Of a stretch of 64,000 nucleotides of DNA, positions 7,576-16,151 are shown piece by piece. The stretch's first letter is position 1; each line of letters starts with the position of its first letter. Origin of the DNA: Mesorhizobium sp. B2-3-12 (GTDB lineage: Bacteria > Pseudomonadota > Alphaproteobacteria > Rhizobiales > Rhizobiaceae); assembly GCF_006442205.1 (NCBI RefSeq), contig NZ_VFVR01000010.1, positions 101,050 through 165,049 of the forward strand. Reading direction: 5' to 3'. The notes under the pieces are model-generated. The model saw only the letters and a program-made list of their open reading frames with translations. It did no database searches and was not told the DNA's origin. The translations under genes and the position numbers were made by a program.

Positions 7576-8914
7576 GGTCATCTCCATCGGTCAGCGCCGC
7601 AAGCGGCAGCGAAAGCGTAACACAGGCGCCCTGCTCCATGTTGCGCGCCGAAAAATCGCCTCCCAGTTTCCGCATCACGTTGACGACGAGGAAAAGACCA
7701 AGGCCGCCGCCAGGCCGCCCCTTGCTCGACATATAGGGTTGGCCGAGCGCCGCCAGAATACCTTCGTCGAAACCCGGCCCGCGATCGCGCACGGAGATCA
7801 CCAGCTTGTCGCCCTGCCGCTCGGCGGTGACGCCGACCCAATGCTGCGATGCTTCCTGGGCATTGTCGAACACGTTGAAGATGACCTGCTTGAGCGCCGT
7901 GTCGGACACGATCTGCTCGTCCGGGTCGAAATCGTTGTTGTATTCCAGCCTGAAGGGTTGGCGACTGGTGCGCCATTCCTCGACCAGATCGTCGAGGAAA
8001 CCGCGGATGGTCGTGCGTATCGTTCCCTCGCCCCTGGCCTGGCCGGAAGACATCAGTATCCCGGACACGATGTGCTTGCAGCGCTCGATCTGGGCCTGCA
8101 TTTCGGCCACATCGGCCGCCAGTTCGCGGTTGCGCGAAAGGCTGCGCATCTGGCGCCAGTCGGACAGGATGACGGATATGGTGGCAAGCGGCGTGCCGAG
8201 TTCGTGCGCGGCGCCGGAAGCCAGCAGGCCCATGCGCACGATGTGGTCCTCCTCGGCCGAACGCTGGCGCAGATCGGCAAGATAGGCGTCGCGCTCACGC
8301 AGATTGCGGTTGATGCGCGTCATGAAGATCACGATCAGCCCGGCCGCCAGCACGAAGCAGATGAACATGCCCCTGATATGCAGGGACAAGAGATCGCTGC
8401 CATGATGCGGGATGGCGATCGGCTGGAAGAGGAAGATGAGGAAGACGAAGCAGGCGGAGGCCGCCGCCACCAGGATCCAGGTCGACCGTGGCGTCAGCAG
8501 CGCCGCGCCGAGCGTGATCTGCAGGAGATAGAGCGACACGAACGGATTGGACGCGCCGCCGCTCAGGTAAAGCTGTGTCGTCAATGCCGCCATGTCGAAG
8601 ATGAGCGCGACGAAGAGCTGGGTGTTGGTGATCGGCCTTATGCCGCCCAGGACCAGCAGGCTGAAGATGTTCAAGCCGACCAGGAAAAGCACCACGCCGG
8701 CCATCTCCGCCAGAGGCAGCGGAATGGCGAACCAGTATTGCGTCGCCAGGATGGTGAGCACCTGGCCCGCCACCGCCAGCCAACGCAGTTGGATGAGCAA
8801 TAACAGGTTCTTCCTGTTCGTCGCTTCGGGATTGGGGGCCGCGCCGTTGTTGCCAGCAAGGGATGCGGCGCCCAGGGACATGTTATGGCGAAACGTTTGC
8901 GTGGGCAGGCTCAT
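7565..8914 (-). CDS. actS: redox sensor histidine kinase ActS/RegB
   Basis: A 449-residue inner-membrane kinase with about six transmembrane helices between residues ~35 and 200. The ubiquinone-associated heptad GGASNPF is at 119-125. The H-box G-A-A-H237-E-L-G-T-P is followed by the redox-active Cys C279 in IERCKHIVSGIL, and the ATP-binding domain has the N-box FNVFDNAQEAS, RDRGPGF and GGGLGLFL. All of these are signatures of RegB. Its ATG overlaps the SURF1 stop by ATGA, so it is translated from the same message as the quinol oxidase whose activity sets the quinone redox state it should sense. Confidence 0.93.
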   Translation of the reverse strand: MSLPTQTFRHNMSLGAASLAGNNGAAPNPEATNRKNLLLLIQLRWLAVAGQVLTILATQYWFAIPLPLAEMAGVVLFLVGLNIFSLLVLGGIRPITNTQLFVALIFDMAALTTQLYLSGGASNPFVSLYLLQITLGAALLTPRSTWILVAAASACFVFLIFLFQPIAIPHHGSDLLSLHIRGMFICFVLAAGLIVIFMTRINRNLRERDAYLADLRQRSAEEDHIVRMGLLASGAAHELGTPLATISVILSDWRQMRSLSRNRELAADVAEMQAQIERCKHIVSGILMSSGQARGEGTIRTTIRGFLDDLVEEWRTSRQPFRLEYNNDFDPDEQIVSDTALKQVIFNVFDNAQEASQHWVGVTAERQGDKLVISVRDRGPGFDEGILAALGQPYMSSKGRPGGGLGLFLVVNVMRKLGGDFSARNMEQGACVTLSLPLAALTDGDDHEA

Positions 8915-9720
8915 CTTGCTGGCCGCCGCCGGCGGCCGATCATCGGCCTGGCCAAGGCAATGGCGAGCATCGCGGCGAGCGTGAACCAGGTCAAAGCATA
9001 GACCAGGTGGGTGTTTCGGAAAGTCACGACCGTCAGCCCGCCGCGCGGCCAGCTATCGGTACCTGATGCTTCCGCATCGACGAAATAGGGAGCGGCCTTT
9101 GCCAGGCCACGGGCGGTTGCGATGGCGGCGACGTCTCGCGAATACCAACGATTGCCCGTCACGTCGTTCTTGCGCAGGAAGCCACCGCCGGGCTCGCTCA
9201 TGCGCAAGAGACCATCGATCACGGACGGCGTGGCGGAGCTTGCGCGCTCCCGTTCAAATTCCGCCTTGCGTTCCGGCGGGATGAAGCCGCGATTGACCAG
9301 CACGACGAAGCCACGGTCGGTTTGCATCGGCGTCAGCACCCAGTAGCCGCCGCCAAGCTCCGTCACCGCCTGCACCAGCGTGTTGGCACCGCCGAGGAAC
9401 CGCCCGGCCAATCGCACATGGCTGTATTCATGACCGGTCGCGTTGATGGCTTTCCAGTTCTCCGGACCGGGTACGTCGACAACCGGGGCATGGATGCGCT
9501 GGTCGACACGGGCGATCAGGTCGAGCTTCCAGACCCGTCTTTCCAACTGCCATATGCCAAGCCCGACAAACACCAGCGCGCCGAGGAGCCCGAGCAGCAC
9601 CAGGAAGATGCGCGACGCGGACGACCTGCCTGCGCTCTCCTGCCGCGCGGGGCGCCGAGCGATGCCGGCCTCTCCGACCGCCTCGGCAATGGTCCTCCCC
9701 GAGCCCGACGTCAGGTTCAT
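8911..9720 (-). CDS. SURF1-family oxidase assembly protein
   Basis: A 269-residue membrane protein with the SURF1 layout: one helix near residues 37-57 (VLLGLLGALVFVGLGIWQLERR), a periplasmic domain, and a second helix close to the C terminus (YALTWFTLAAMLAIALARP). The motifs GIWQLERR, VLVNRGFIP and W-P-R-G-G are typical. SURF1 helps insert heme into heme-copper oxidases; in this operon it most likely serves CyoABCD. Start at 9720 (MNLTSGSGR) overlaps the cyoD stop, and its own stop overlaps actS. The upstream open frame to 9846 is not conserved-looking. Confidence 0.88.
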   Translation of the reverse strand: MNLTSGSGRTIAEAVGEAGIARRPARQESAGRSSASRIFLVLLGLLGALVFVGLGIWQLERRVWKLDLIARVDQRIHAPVVDVPGPENWKAINATGHEYSHVRLAGRFLGGANTLVQAVTELGGGYWVLTPMQTDRGFVVLVNRGFIPPERKAEFERERASSATPSVIDGLLRMSEPGGGFLRKNDVTGNRWYSRDVAAIATARGLAKAAPYFVDAEASGTDSWPRGGLTVVTFRNTHLVYALTWFTLAAMLAIALARPMIGRRRRPAR

Positions 9721-10094
9721 GGCATCTCGCGCATGTCGTGTAGTCCCGGCATCATGTTGGCGTTGAGATGATACATCACCCAGAGCGAACCCGTCAGCAC
9801 GATGACGACCAGAATCAGCGTGAAGATCAGCGCCAGCATCGACCATCCGCCTTCCGAGGCGGTGTTCATATGCAGGAAGAAGATCATGTGGACGACGATC
9901 TGCACGACCGCGAAGGCCATGATGACGATGGCCGCGACCTGCTTGTCGTCGATGGCGCCGGTCATGACCAGCCAGAATGGGATGGCGGTCAGGATCACCG
10001 ACAGAAGGAAGCCCGTCAGATAGCCCCGGAACGATCCATGTGCCGCTCCACCATGGACGTCTGCGTGACCCTCGGCATGATCATGAGCGCTCAT
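9717..10094 (-). CDS. cyoD: cytochrome o ubiquinol oxidase subunit IV
   Basis: A 125-residue, three-helix subunit of the bo3-type quinol oxidase. The His-rich N terminus (MSAHDHAEGHADVHGG) precedes SFRGYLTGFLLSVILTAIPFW, VVQIVVHMIFFLHM and a third helix ending in GSLWVMYHLNANM, the standard CyoD pattern. The chosen ATG overlaps the cyoC stop. It sits between cyoC and the SURF1 gene with overlaps on both sides, indicating translational coupling. Confidence 0.92.
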   Translation of the reverse strand: MSAHDHAEGHADVHGGAAHGSFRGYLTGFLLSVILTAIPFWLVMTGAIDDKQVAAIVIMAFAVVQIVVHMIFFLHMNTASEGGWSMLALIFTLILVVIVLTGSLWVMYHLNANMMPGLHDMREMP

Positions 10095-10717
10095 CGCAAC
10101 ATCCCCATCAGATAGACGAAGGTGAAGACGCCGATCCAGACGACGTCGAGGAAGTGCCAGAACATCGAGAGGCACATCAGCCGGCGGCGGTTGGCCTCGA
10201 TGAGGCCAAATCTCGCGACCTGCGTCATCAGCGTCACCAGCCAGACGATGCCGAAGGTGACGTGCAGGCCGTGCGTTCCGACCAGGGTGAAGAAGGACGA
10301 CAGGAAGGCGCTGCGCTGCGGCGTCGCGCCTTCATGGATCATGTGGGAAAACTCGTAGAGTTCGATGGACAGGAAAGCCAGGCCGAACAGGCCGGTCACG
10401 GCAAGCCAGGCCTGCGTAGCCGCCACGCGGCCCTTGTCCATGGTCAGCATGGCGAAGCCATAGGTGATCGAGGAGAAGAGCAGCATGGCGGTGTTGACCG
10501 CCACCAGATCGAGGTCGAACAGATCCTTGGGCGCCGGCCCGGCCGCATAGTTGCCCCCGAGCACGCCATAGGCCGCGAACAGCATGGCGAAGATCAGGCA
10601 GTCGCTCATCAAATAGAGCCAGAAACCGAGCATGGTGGAGCCGCCTTCGGCGTGCGCATGCTCTTCTTCCAGGTGAAAGACCGGTTCGGTGCCGGCCGTG
10701 ATTGCTGTCGATGCCAT
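10091..10717 (-). CDS. cyoC: cytochrome o ubiquinol oxidase subunit III
   Basis: A 208-residue five-helix subunit III of the heme-copper oxidase family. GFWLYLMSDCLIFAMLFAAYGVL, THGLHVTFGIVWLVTLM and the end WHFLDVVWIGVFTFVYLMGM are diagnostic. ATG 10717 is preferred over a TTG 6 bases upstream. The gap to the cyoB stop is 9 bp, and the 3' end overlaps cyoD. Confidence 0.93.
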   Translation of the reverse strand: MASTAITAGTEPVFHLEEEHAHAEGGSTMLGFWLYLMSDCLIFAMLFAAYGVLGGNYAAGPAPKDLFDLDLVAVNTAMLLFSSITYGFAMLTMDKGRVAATQAWLAVTGLFGLAFLSIELYEFSHMIHEGATPQRSAFLSSFFTLVGTHGLHVTFGIVWLVTLMTQVARFGLIEANRRRLMCLSMFWHFLDVVWIGVFTFVYLMGMLR

Positions 10718-10726
10718 GCTCAAACC

Positions 10727-12724
10727 CTAACCCCGGACGGCGAGGAGGGTCGTCCTCGCCTCCTCCGTCCGCGTGACCTCGGCCGCCGAAATGTGGAAGT
10801 CTCTGTTATAATTGAAGGTGTGACCGATCGCGGTGGCGATGAGGCACACGAAGCTCAACGCCGCCAGCCACCAGATGTACCAGATCATGCCGAAGCCGAG
10901 CGCGACGCTGAAGGCGGCGAGGATCATGCCGGTACCGGTGTTTCTGGGCATATGGATCGGTTTGAAGCCGGCAAGCGGCCTGACGTAGCCGGCCTGCTTC
11001 ATATCGAACCAGGCGTCGTTGTCTCGAATGACCGGCATGAATGCGAAGTTGTAGGCGGGCGGCGGCGAGGACGTCGACCATTCGAGCGTGCGTCCGTCCC
11101 AGGGGTCGCCGGTCGGATCGGCGAGCGCCTCGCGCCTGCGGATCGAGACGAATATCTGGATCAGGAAAGCCGCTATGCCGAAGGCGATCAGCACCGCGCC
11201 GAAGGCGGCGATGACGAACCATATCTGCAGCGAGGGGTCGTCGAAAACCCGCATGCGGCGCGTGACACCCATCAGGCCGAGGACGTAGAGCGGCATGAAG
11301 GCGAACCAGAAGCCGACCACCCAGCACCAGAACGAGACCTTGCCCCAGAACGGATCGAGCTTGAAGCCGAAGGCCTTCGGCCACCAGTAGGCGATGCCGG
11401 CGAACAGGCCGAAAAGCACGCCGCCGATGATGACGTTGTGGAAGTGCGCGATCAGGAACAGGCTGTTGTGCAGCACAAAGTCCGCCGGCGGCACGGCAAG
11501 CAGCACGCCGGTCATGCCGCCGACGGTGAAGGTCAGCATGAAGGCCACCGTCCACATCATCGGCAGCTCGAAACGGATGCGGCCCCGATACATCGTGAAC
11601 AGCCAGTTGAATATCTTGGCCCCCGTCGGGATCGAGATGATCATCGTGGTGATGCCGAAGAAGGAGTTGACGCTGGCGCCGGAGCCCATGGTGAAGAAGT
11701 GGTGCAGCCAGACGAGATACGACAGGATGGTGATGACGACCGTGGCGTAGACCATCGAGGTGTAGCCGAACAGGCGCTTGCCGGAAAAGGTCGAGGTGAC
11801 CTCGGAAAAGACCCCGAATAGCGGCAGGATGAGGATGTAGACCTCAGGGTGACCCCATATCCAGATGAGGTTCACATACATCATCGGATTGCCGCCGAAA
11901 TCGTTGGTGAAGAAGTTGGTGCCGACATAGCGGTCGAGCGACAGCATGGCGAGCACCGCCGTCAAGACCGGAAAGGACGCGACGATAAGCACGTTGGTGC
12001 ACAGCGACGTCCAGGTGAAGACCGGCATGCGCATCATCGTCATGCCGGGCGCACGCATCTTGATGATGGTGCAGATCAGGTTGATGCCCGACAGCGTCGT
12101 GCCGACACCCGCCACCTGCAGCGCCCATATGTAATAATCGACGCCGACGTCGGGACTGTAGCCGATGCCGGAGAGCGGCGGATAGGCGAGCCAGCCGGTG
12201 CGGGCGAATTCGCCGACGAACAGCGAGGCCATGACCAGGATGGCGCCGCCGACCGTCATCCAGAACGAGAAATTGTTGAGGAACGGGAAGGACACGTCGC
12301 GGGCGCCGATCTGCAGCGGCACCACGAAATTCATCAGCCCGGTGACGAAAGGCATCGCCACGAAGAAGATCATGATCACGCCATGCGCGGTGAAGATCTG
12401 GTCGTAGTGATGTGAGTTCAGGTAGCCTTCGGAGCCGTTGAAGGCGATGGCCTGCTGCAGGCGCATCATGATGGCGTCCGAAAAGCCGCGCAAAAGCATG
12501 ACGAGGCCGAGCACCATATACATGATGCCGATCTTCTTGTGGTCGACGCTGGTGAACCACTCGCGCCACAGATAGGTCCAGAGCTTGAAATAGGTGATGA
12601 CGCCAAGAAGCGCGATGCCGCCGAGCGCCACCGCGATGAAGGTGGCCACCACGATCGGCTCGTGCAGCGGCAGCGACTCCAAGGTGAGGCGGCCGAAAAT
12701 GAATCTGGTCAGCGTGTCGGGCAT
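10727..12724 (-). CDS. cyoB: cytochrome o ubiquinol oxidase subunit I
   Basis: The 665-residue catalytic subunit, which oxidises ubiquinol, reduces O2 and pumps protons. All metal ligands are in place: H114 and H429 (low-spin heme), H292 with cross-linked Y296 (GHPEVY), H341-H342 (CuB) and H427 (high-spin heme). Fifteen or so transmembrane helices are predicted by eye, and quinol-oxidase features such as the N-terminal extra helix and the long C terminus are present. The start MPDTLTRFIFGRL gives the normal length; the 94-codon frame extension upstream runs into cyoA. A 614-codon plus-strand frame opposite this gene is an antisense artefact of GC-rich coding. Confidence 0.96.
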   Translation of the reverse strand: MPDTLTRFIFGRLTLESLPLHEPIVVATFIAVALGGIALLGVITYFKLWTYLWREWFTSVDHKKIGIMYMVLGLVMLLRGFSDAIMMRLQQAIAFNGSEGYLNSHHYDQIFTAHGVIMIFFVAMPFVTGLMNFVVPLQIGARDVSFPFLNNFSFWMTVGGAILVMASLFVGEFARTGWLAYPPLSGIGYSPDVGVDYYIWALQVAGVGTTLSGINLICTIIKMRAPGMTMMRMPVFTWTSLCTNVLIVASFPVLTAVLAMLSLDRYVGTNFFTNDFGGNPMMYVNLIWIWGHPEVYILILPLFGVFSEVTSTFSGKRLFGYTSMVYATVVITILSYLVWLHHFFTMGSGASVNSFFGITTMIISIPTGAKIFNWLFTMYRGRIRFELPMMWTVAFMLTFTVGGMTGVLLAVPPADFVLHNSLFLIAHFHNVIIGGVLFGLFAGIAYWWPKAFGFKLDPFWGKVSFWCWVVGFWFAFMPLYVLGLMGVTRRMRVFDDPSLQIWFVIAAFGAVLIAFGIAAFLIQIFVSIRRREALADPTGDPWDGRTLEWSTSSPPPAYNFAFMPVIRDNDAWFDMKQAGYVRPLAGFKPIHMPRNTGTGMILAAFSVALGFGMIWYIWWLAALSFVCLIATAIGHTFNYNRDFHISAAEVTRTEEARTTLLAVRG

Positions 12725-12734
12725 CGGCTGTCTC

Positions 12735-13916
12735 TCACAATTCACGCCGCAACAGGCCAAGCGGCGGCGTATCCGCTTCGGCACTGCGGCTGTCTGTCCC
12801 TGGCCGGAGCAGCCCCGCCCCGCGCAGCGGCGACAGGTTCTTCGCAGGCCAATAGCTCGGCCAGGCATCGCGGGCCGCACGCGAGACGGCAGCAGCCTCT
12901 TCCGCCGTGCAGATGCTGGCGACATAGGAGGGATCGTTTCCGAACACCGCGCCACGCCGGGCAAGCTTGTCGTATTGCAGCGGCAGGGTGTTGCGGACAC
13001 CCGCAAGGCCGAGACCGCCCTTGGCGTCGATCGACATCATTTCGTTCATGCACATCTTGCCGCGCTCGACGCACAGATTGAGGATGGCTCCATAGAGATC
13101 GGGATCGACGGAGGCATAGTGGCGGACCGGTTCGTTCTCGCTCGGCTTTTCGAGTTCGAGATAGCTGTCGCGGTCAAGTTTCGCCGACGCGGTCCTGGTC
13201 TGCGCCACCCATCCGTCGAAAGCCTGGCCGGACAGGCCGTGGAAGGCGAAGCGCATGCCCGAAAAGCCGGCGCCGCTGTAATTGGCGGAGAAGCCGCTAT
13301 AGGTGCCCTCCCGGTTGATGACGGCATGGAGCTTCGTCTCCATCGCGGGCATGGCATAGATCTGGCCGGCAAGGGCTGGAATGTAGAAGGAATTCATCAC
13401 CGCCGACGAGGTGATGCGGAAGTCGATCGGCTGGTTGACCGGCGCCGCCAGTTCGTTGACCGAGGCGATGCCATAGTCCGGGTAGATGAAGAGCCATTTC
13501 CAGTCGAGCGCCACGACCTCGACCCGGAGCGGCTTGTGGTCCTGAGTGACGGGCTGGCCGGGTTCGATGCGATCGATGCGGCGGTATGGGTCGAGCAAAT
13601 GCGTGCCGAGCCAGGTCAGCGCGCCGAGGCATATGATGATGAGCAGCGGCGCCGCCCAGATCACCAGTTCCAGTTTCGTCGAATGATCCCAGTCCGGCGC
13701 GTAGGTCGCCGAAGCGTTGGATTGCCGGTAGCGCCAGGCAAAGAAAATGGTCAGCGCCATGACCGGCACGATGATGAGGAGCATCAGCAGGGTCGAGACC
13801 ACGAGCAGATCGCGCTGCTGGGCCGCGACATCGCCCGCCGGCGCGAGAACGACCATATCGCAGCCGCTCAACAGCCCGGCCAGAGGAAGCAGAAGCAAGG
13901 CTCCAAATCGTTTCAT
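12735..13916 (-). CDS. cyoA: cytochrome o ubiquinol oxidase subunit II
   Basis: A 393-residue lipoprotein subunit II. The lipobox LLSGC follows a short hydrophobic signal, then come two transmembrane helices (~residues 38-60 and 85-105) and a periplasmic cupredoxin domain (VVALDWKWLFIYPDYGIASVN; SFYIPALAGQIYAMPAMETKLH). The CuA cysteine pair of cytochrome c oxidases is absent, as expected for a quinol-oxidising enzyme. The C terminus is somewhat extended and carries a Cys-containing segment (NLCVERGKMCMNEM). It is first in the operon; the 206 bp upstream separate it from a divergent MFS gene and hold a strong palindrome. Confidence 0.95.
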   Translation of the reverse strand: MKRFGALLLLPLAGLLSGCDMVVLAPAGDVAAQQRDLLVVSTLLMLLIIVPVMALTIFFAWRYRQSNASATYAPDWDHSTKLELVIWAAPLLIIICLGALTWLGTHLLDPYRRIDRIEPGQPVTQDHKPLRVEVVALDWKWLFIYPDYGIASVNELAAPVNQPIDFRITSSAVMNSFYIPALAGQIYAMPAMETKLHAVINREGTYSGFSANYSGAGFSGMRFAFHGLSGQAFDGWVAQTRTASAKLDRDSYLELEKPSENEPVRHYASVDPDLYGAILNLCVERGKMCMNEMMSIDAKGGLGLAGVRNTLPLQYDKLARRGAVFGNDPSYVASICTAEEAAAVSRAARDAWPSYWPAKNLSPLRGAGLLRPGTDSRSAEADTPPLGLLRREL

Positions 13917-14005
13917 CAGACGCTGCCCTCGATGGACCGCCACAACGCGTTGCGATGTTGCAGTGCGGTATCGACAAAGGGCTACTGCCGGCGACGGCGC
14001 GGTGA

Positions 14006-14026
14006 CATTGGACAATTTGTCCAATG
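14006..14026. promoter_or_regulatory. perfect 21-bp palindrome between cyoA and the MFS gene
   Basis: Two 10-bp arms, CATTGGACAA and TTGTCCAATG, are separated by one T. The perfect symmetry and its location about 90 bp ahead of each divergent start fit a repressor or activator operator controlling either gene or both. The regulator is not recognised. Confidence 0.6.
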
Positions 14027-14122
14027 CCCAGCCGGGCCGGGTCTGGCGCAGTGTGCAGCGCACAATGGGATTGCTACAAATGCGTCCCGGGTATTTCATA
14101 CGACGCGGTGGCGACGGACAAG

Positions 14123-15445
14123 ATGGCTCAGACTTCGACAGCCGAAACGAACAGCGAGCTGATCGGCTCGCATCATGGCCAGGTCAGCGCGGGCGACATA
14201 GCGGTCGGCGTGATCGTGGGCAGGACGTCGGAATTCTTCGACTTCTTCGTCTACGCGATCGCGTCCGTCATCGTGTTCCCCAAGCTGGTGTTTCCGACGC
14301 ATGATCCGCTCGTGGGAACGCTCTACTCCTTCGCCATCTTCGCGCTGGCCTTCATCGCCCGTCCGTTTGGCTCCGTCCTGTTCATGGCCGTCGATCGCGC
14401 CTATGGCCGCGGCGCGAAACTGACGATCGCGCTGTTCCTGCTCGGCACCTCGACCGTCGCCATCGCGTTCCTTCCCGCCTATGGCGAGATCGGTGCCATC
14501 GCGATCTGGCTGCTGGCGCTGGCCCGCATCGGACAGGGGCTGGCGCTTGGCGGAACATGGGACGGCCTGCCCTCGCTGCTGGCGCTGAACGCGCCGCGGA
14601 ACCGGCGCGGCTTCTACGCCATGATCCCGCAGCTGGGCGCCCCGATCGGCCTTATCGTCGCGAGTTCGCTCTTCGCCTTCTTCGTCGCCAATCTTTCGGC
14701 CGACGACTTCTTTTCCTGGGGCTGGCGCTATCCCTTCTTCGTCGCCTTCGCCATCAATGTCGTGGCCTTGTTCGCCAGGCTGCGCATCGTGGTGACGCCC
14801 GAATTCTCGAAACTATACGAGAGCGGCGACCTGCAGCCGACGCGCATCAGGGACACGCTCAGGGCCGAAGGCCGCAACGTCGTCATCGGCGCCTTCGCGC
14901 CGCTGGCGAGTTTCGCCCTGTTCCATATGGTGACGGTGTTTCCGCTCTCCTGGGTGTTCCTGTTCACCAATGAAGGCCCGGCACGCTTCCTCGCGATCGA
15001 GGCGGTGAGCGCGCTGTTCGGCATCGCGGCCATCGTCGCGTCGGGTCCGCTAGCCGATCGCATCGGACGCCGCGCACTGCTCATCGGTTCGGCGATCGCC
15101 ATCGCGACGTTCAGCGGCTTTGCCCCGCAGCTTCTGGATGGCGGCACGGTCGGCGAGGCCCTGTTCATGGTGCTGGGCTTCATCCTGCTGGGGCTGAGCT
15201 TCGGGCAGTCGTCGGGCGTCGTCGCATCGAGCTTTTCGCGACAGCATCGCTATACCGGCTCGGCGATAACCTCGGATCTAGCCTGGATGTTCGGCGCCGG
15301 CTTCGCGCCGCTCGCGGCCCTGCTTTTGGCCGGCAATTTCGGCCTCATCGCGGCGGGCGCCTACCTGCTCTCGGGCGCGGCCTGCACCTTGCTTGCCTTG
15401 TGGATCGATGGACGGCGTTCGGTCGCGGACCGTCCGCCCGACTGA
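14123..15445 (+). CDS. MFS transporter, metabolite:H+ symporter-like
   Basis: A 440-residue major-facilitator protein with 12 apparent helices. The N-terminal RTSEFFDFFVYAIASVIVFPKLVFP and ARPFGSVLFMAVDRAYGRG (loop 2-3 motif) resemble the metabolite:H+ symporter branch (dicarboxylate, shikimate or proline/betaine carriers). A second such loop, GPLADRIGRRALLIG, occurs in the second half. The ATG chosen follows a 33-codon unconserved extension. It is divergent from cyoA across the palindrome at 14006, so it may be co-regulated with the quinol oxidase. The substrate is unknown. Confidence 0.8.
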   Translation: MAQTSTAETNSELIGSHHGQVSAGDIAVGVIVGRTSEFFDFFVYAIASVIVFPKLVFPTHDPLVGTLYSFAIFALAFIARPFGSVLFMAVDRAYGRGAKLTIALFLLGTSTVAIAFLPAYGEIGAIAIWLLALARIGQGLALGGTWDGLPSLLALNAPRNRRGFYAMIPQLGAPIGLIVASSLFAFFVANLSADDFFSWGWRYPFFVAFAINVVALFARLRIVVTPEFSKLYESGDLQPTRIRDTLRAEGRNVVIGAFAPLASFALFHMVTVFPLSWVFLFTNEGPARFLAIEAVSALFGIAAIVASGPLADRIGRRALLIGSAIAIATFSGFAPQLLDGGTVGEALFMVLGFILLGLSFGQSSGVVASSFSRQHRYTGSAITSDLAWMFGAGFAPLAALLLAGNFGLIAAGAYLLSGAACTLLALWIDGRRSVADRPPD

Positions 15446-15449
15446 ACAC

Positions 15450-15480
15450 GGCGTGACCTGGCGCGCGCAGGTCACACGCC
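15450..15480 (+). terminator. hairpin after the MFS gene
   Basis: GGCGTGACCTG pairs with CAGGTCACACGCC (one bulged A) immediately after the MFS stop at 15445. No T-run follows, so termination would be weak or Rho-assisted. Confidence 0.4.
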
Positions 15481-16151
15481 GCGCGCCGTACCTCCAAGCA
15501 TTCGCTGCACGATCTATTCCGCCAGCGCCGCGACTTCTCGCCGAAACGGCAATACGCCGCCGATATCGGGGTTCGTCCAGCGCGGAGACGAGGCAGGGGA
15601 CGGCATAGGTTGCCCAGGTGATGGGGTGACAATGCCACTCACAACCCGGCCGGCGGTCAGAGCATGAATACGGGTCTTATCGTGCAATCATGCGGGGCGA
15701 GGCTTTGGTCCGCGTTGTGCGCGAGACTCAATGCCCGGAGTCCCGGCCCTTAACAACCCGACGCCAAGCGACCGGCATGCTGCTCGGCAGCAACCGGTAT
15801 GCCGCCGAGCAGCTGAGAGCCCATCTTTCAAAGTCCAGGCCACGGTCCAAATATCGCACGCTTAACACGTTTGTCGTACGGGGCCCTCGAGCGGTCCATC
15901 GTTGCGGCAGGCAGGTGAGATAGTGGTGGCAAGCGAACCCGGGCGCATCGTTTTGAGGGACCGGTCTGCGAGATCACGGTTTGGCAGTTTTGGTGTGGGG
16001 CATTTCGGTGCTCGTTGGCGCAGCAGGTGATGATCCTGAAGCCGGTTTAGCGGACCTGATGCAAGGCGTGCATCGTCGGTCGTGAAATAACTCCGCTTAG
16101 CGGAACAACGGCTTAGACGAGAGGTTAGGCGGGCTCCCGAGGAGTGCCCGC
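15481..16151. other. 671-bp stretch without a convincing gene
   Basis: Short frames here lack coherent composition or a ribosome site. The only structure seen is at 15780-15812: a perfect 9-bp inverted repeat (CTGCTCGGC / GCCGAGCAG) with a 15-base loop, overlapping an imperfect direct repeat beginning ACCGGCATGC and ACCGGTATGC. The base composition is mixed and the stretch precedes the orphan nuoD, consistent with a degraded accessory region. I see nothing else in it. Confidence 0.5.

Noticed and set aside
9977..11821. 614-codon plus-strand open frame opposite cyoC/cyoB
   Set aside because: It is antisense to clearly conserved oxidase genes, is His/Glu/Arg-rich with no domain, and arises from GC-rich third-position bias.
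15690..15923. 77-codon frame in the gap before nuoD
   Set aside because: There is no ribosome site, composition is irregular and it overlaps an inverted repeat; no family is recognised.
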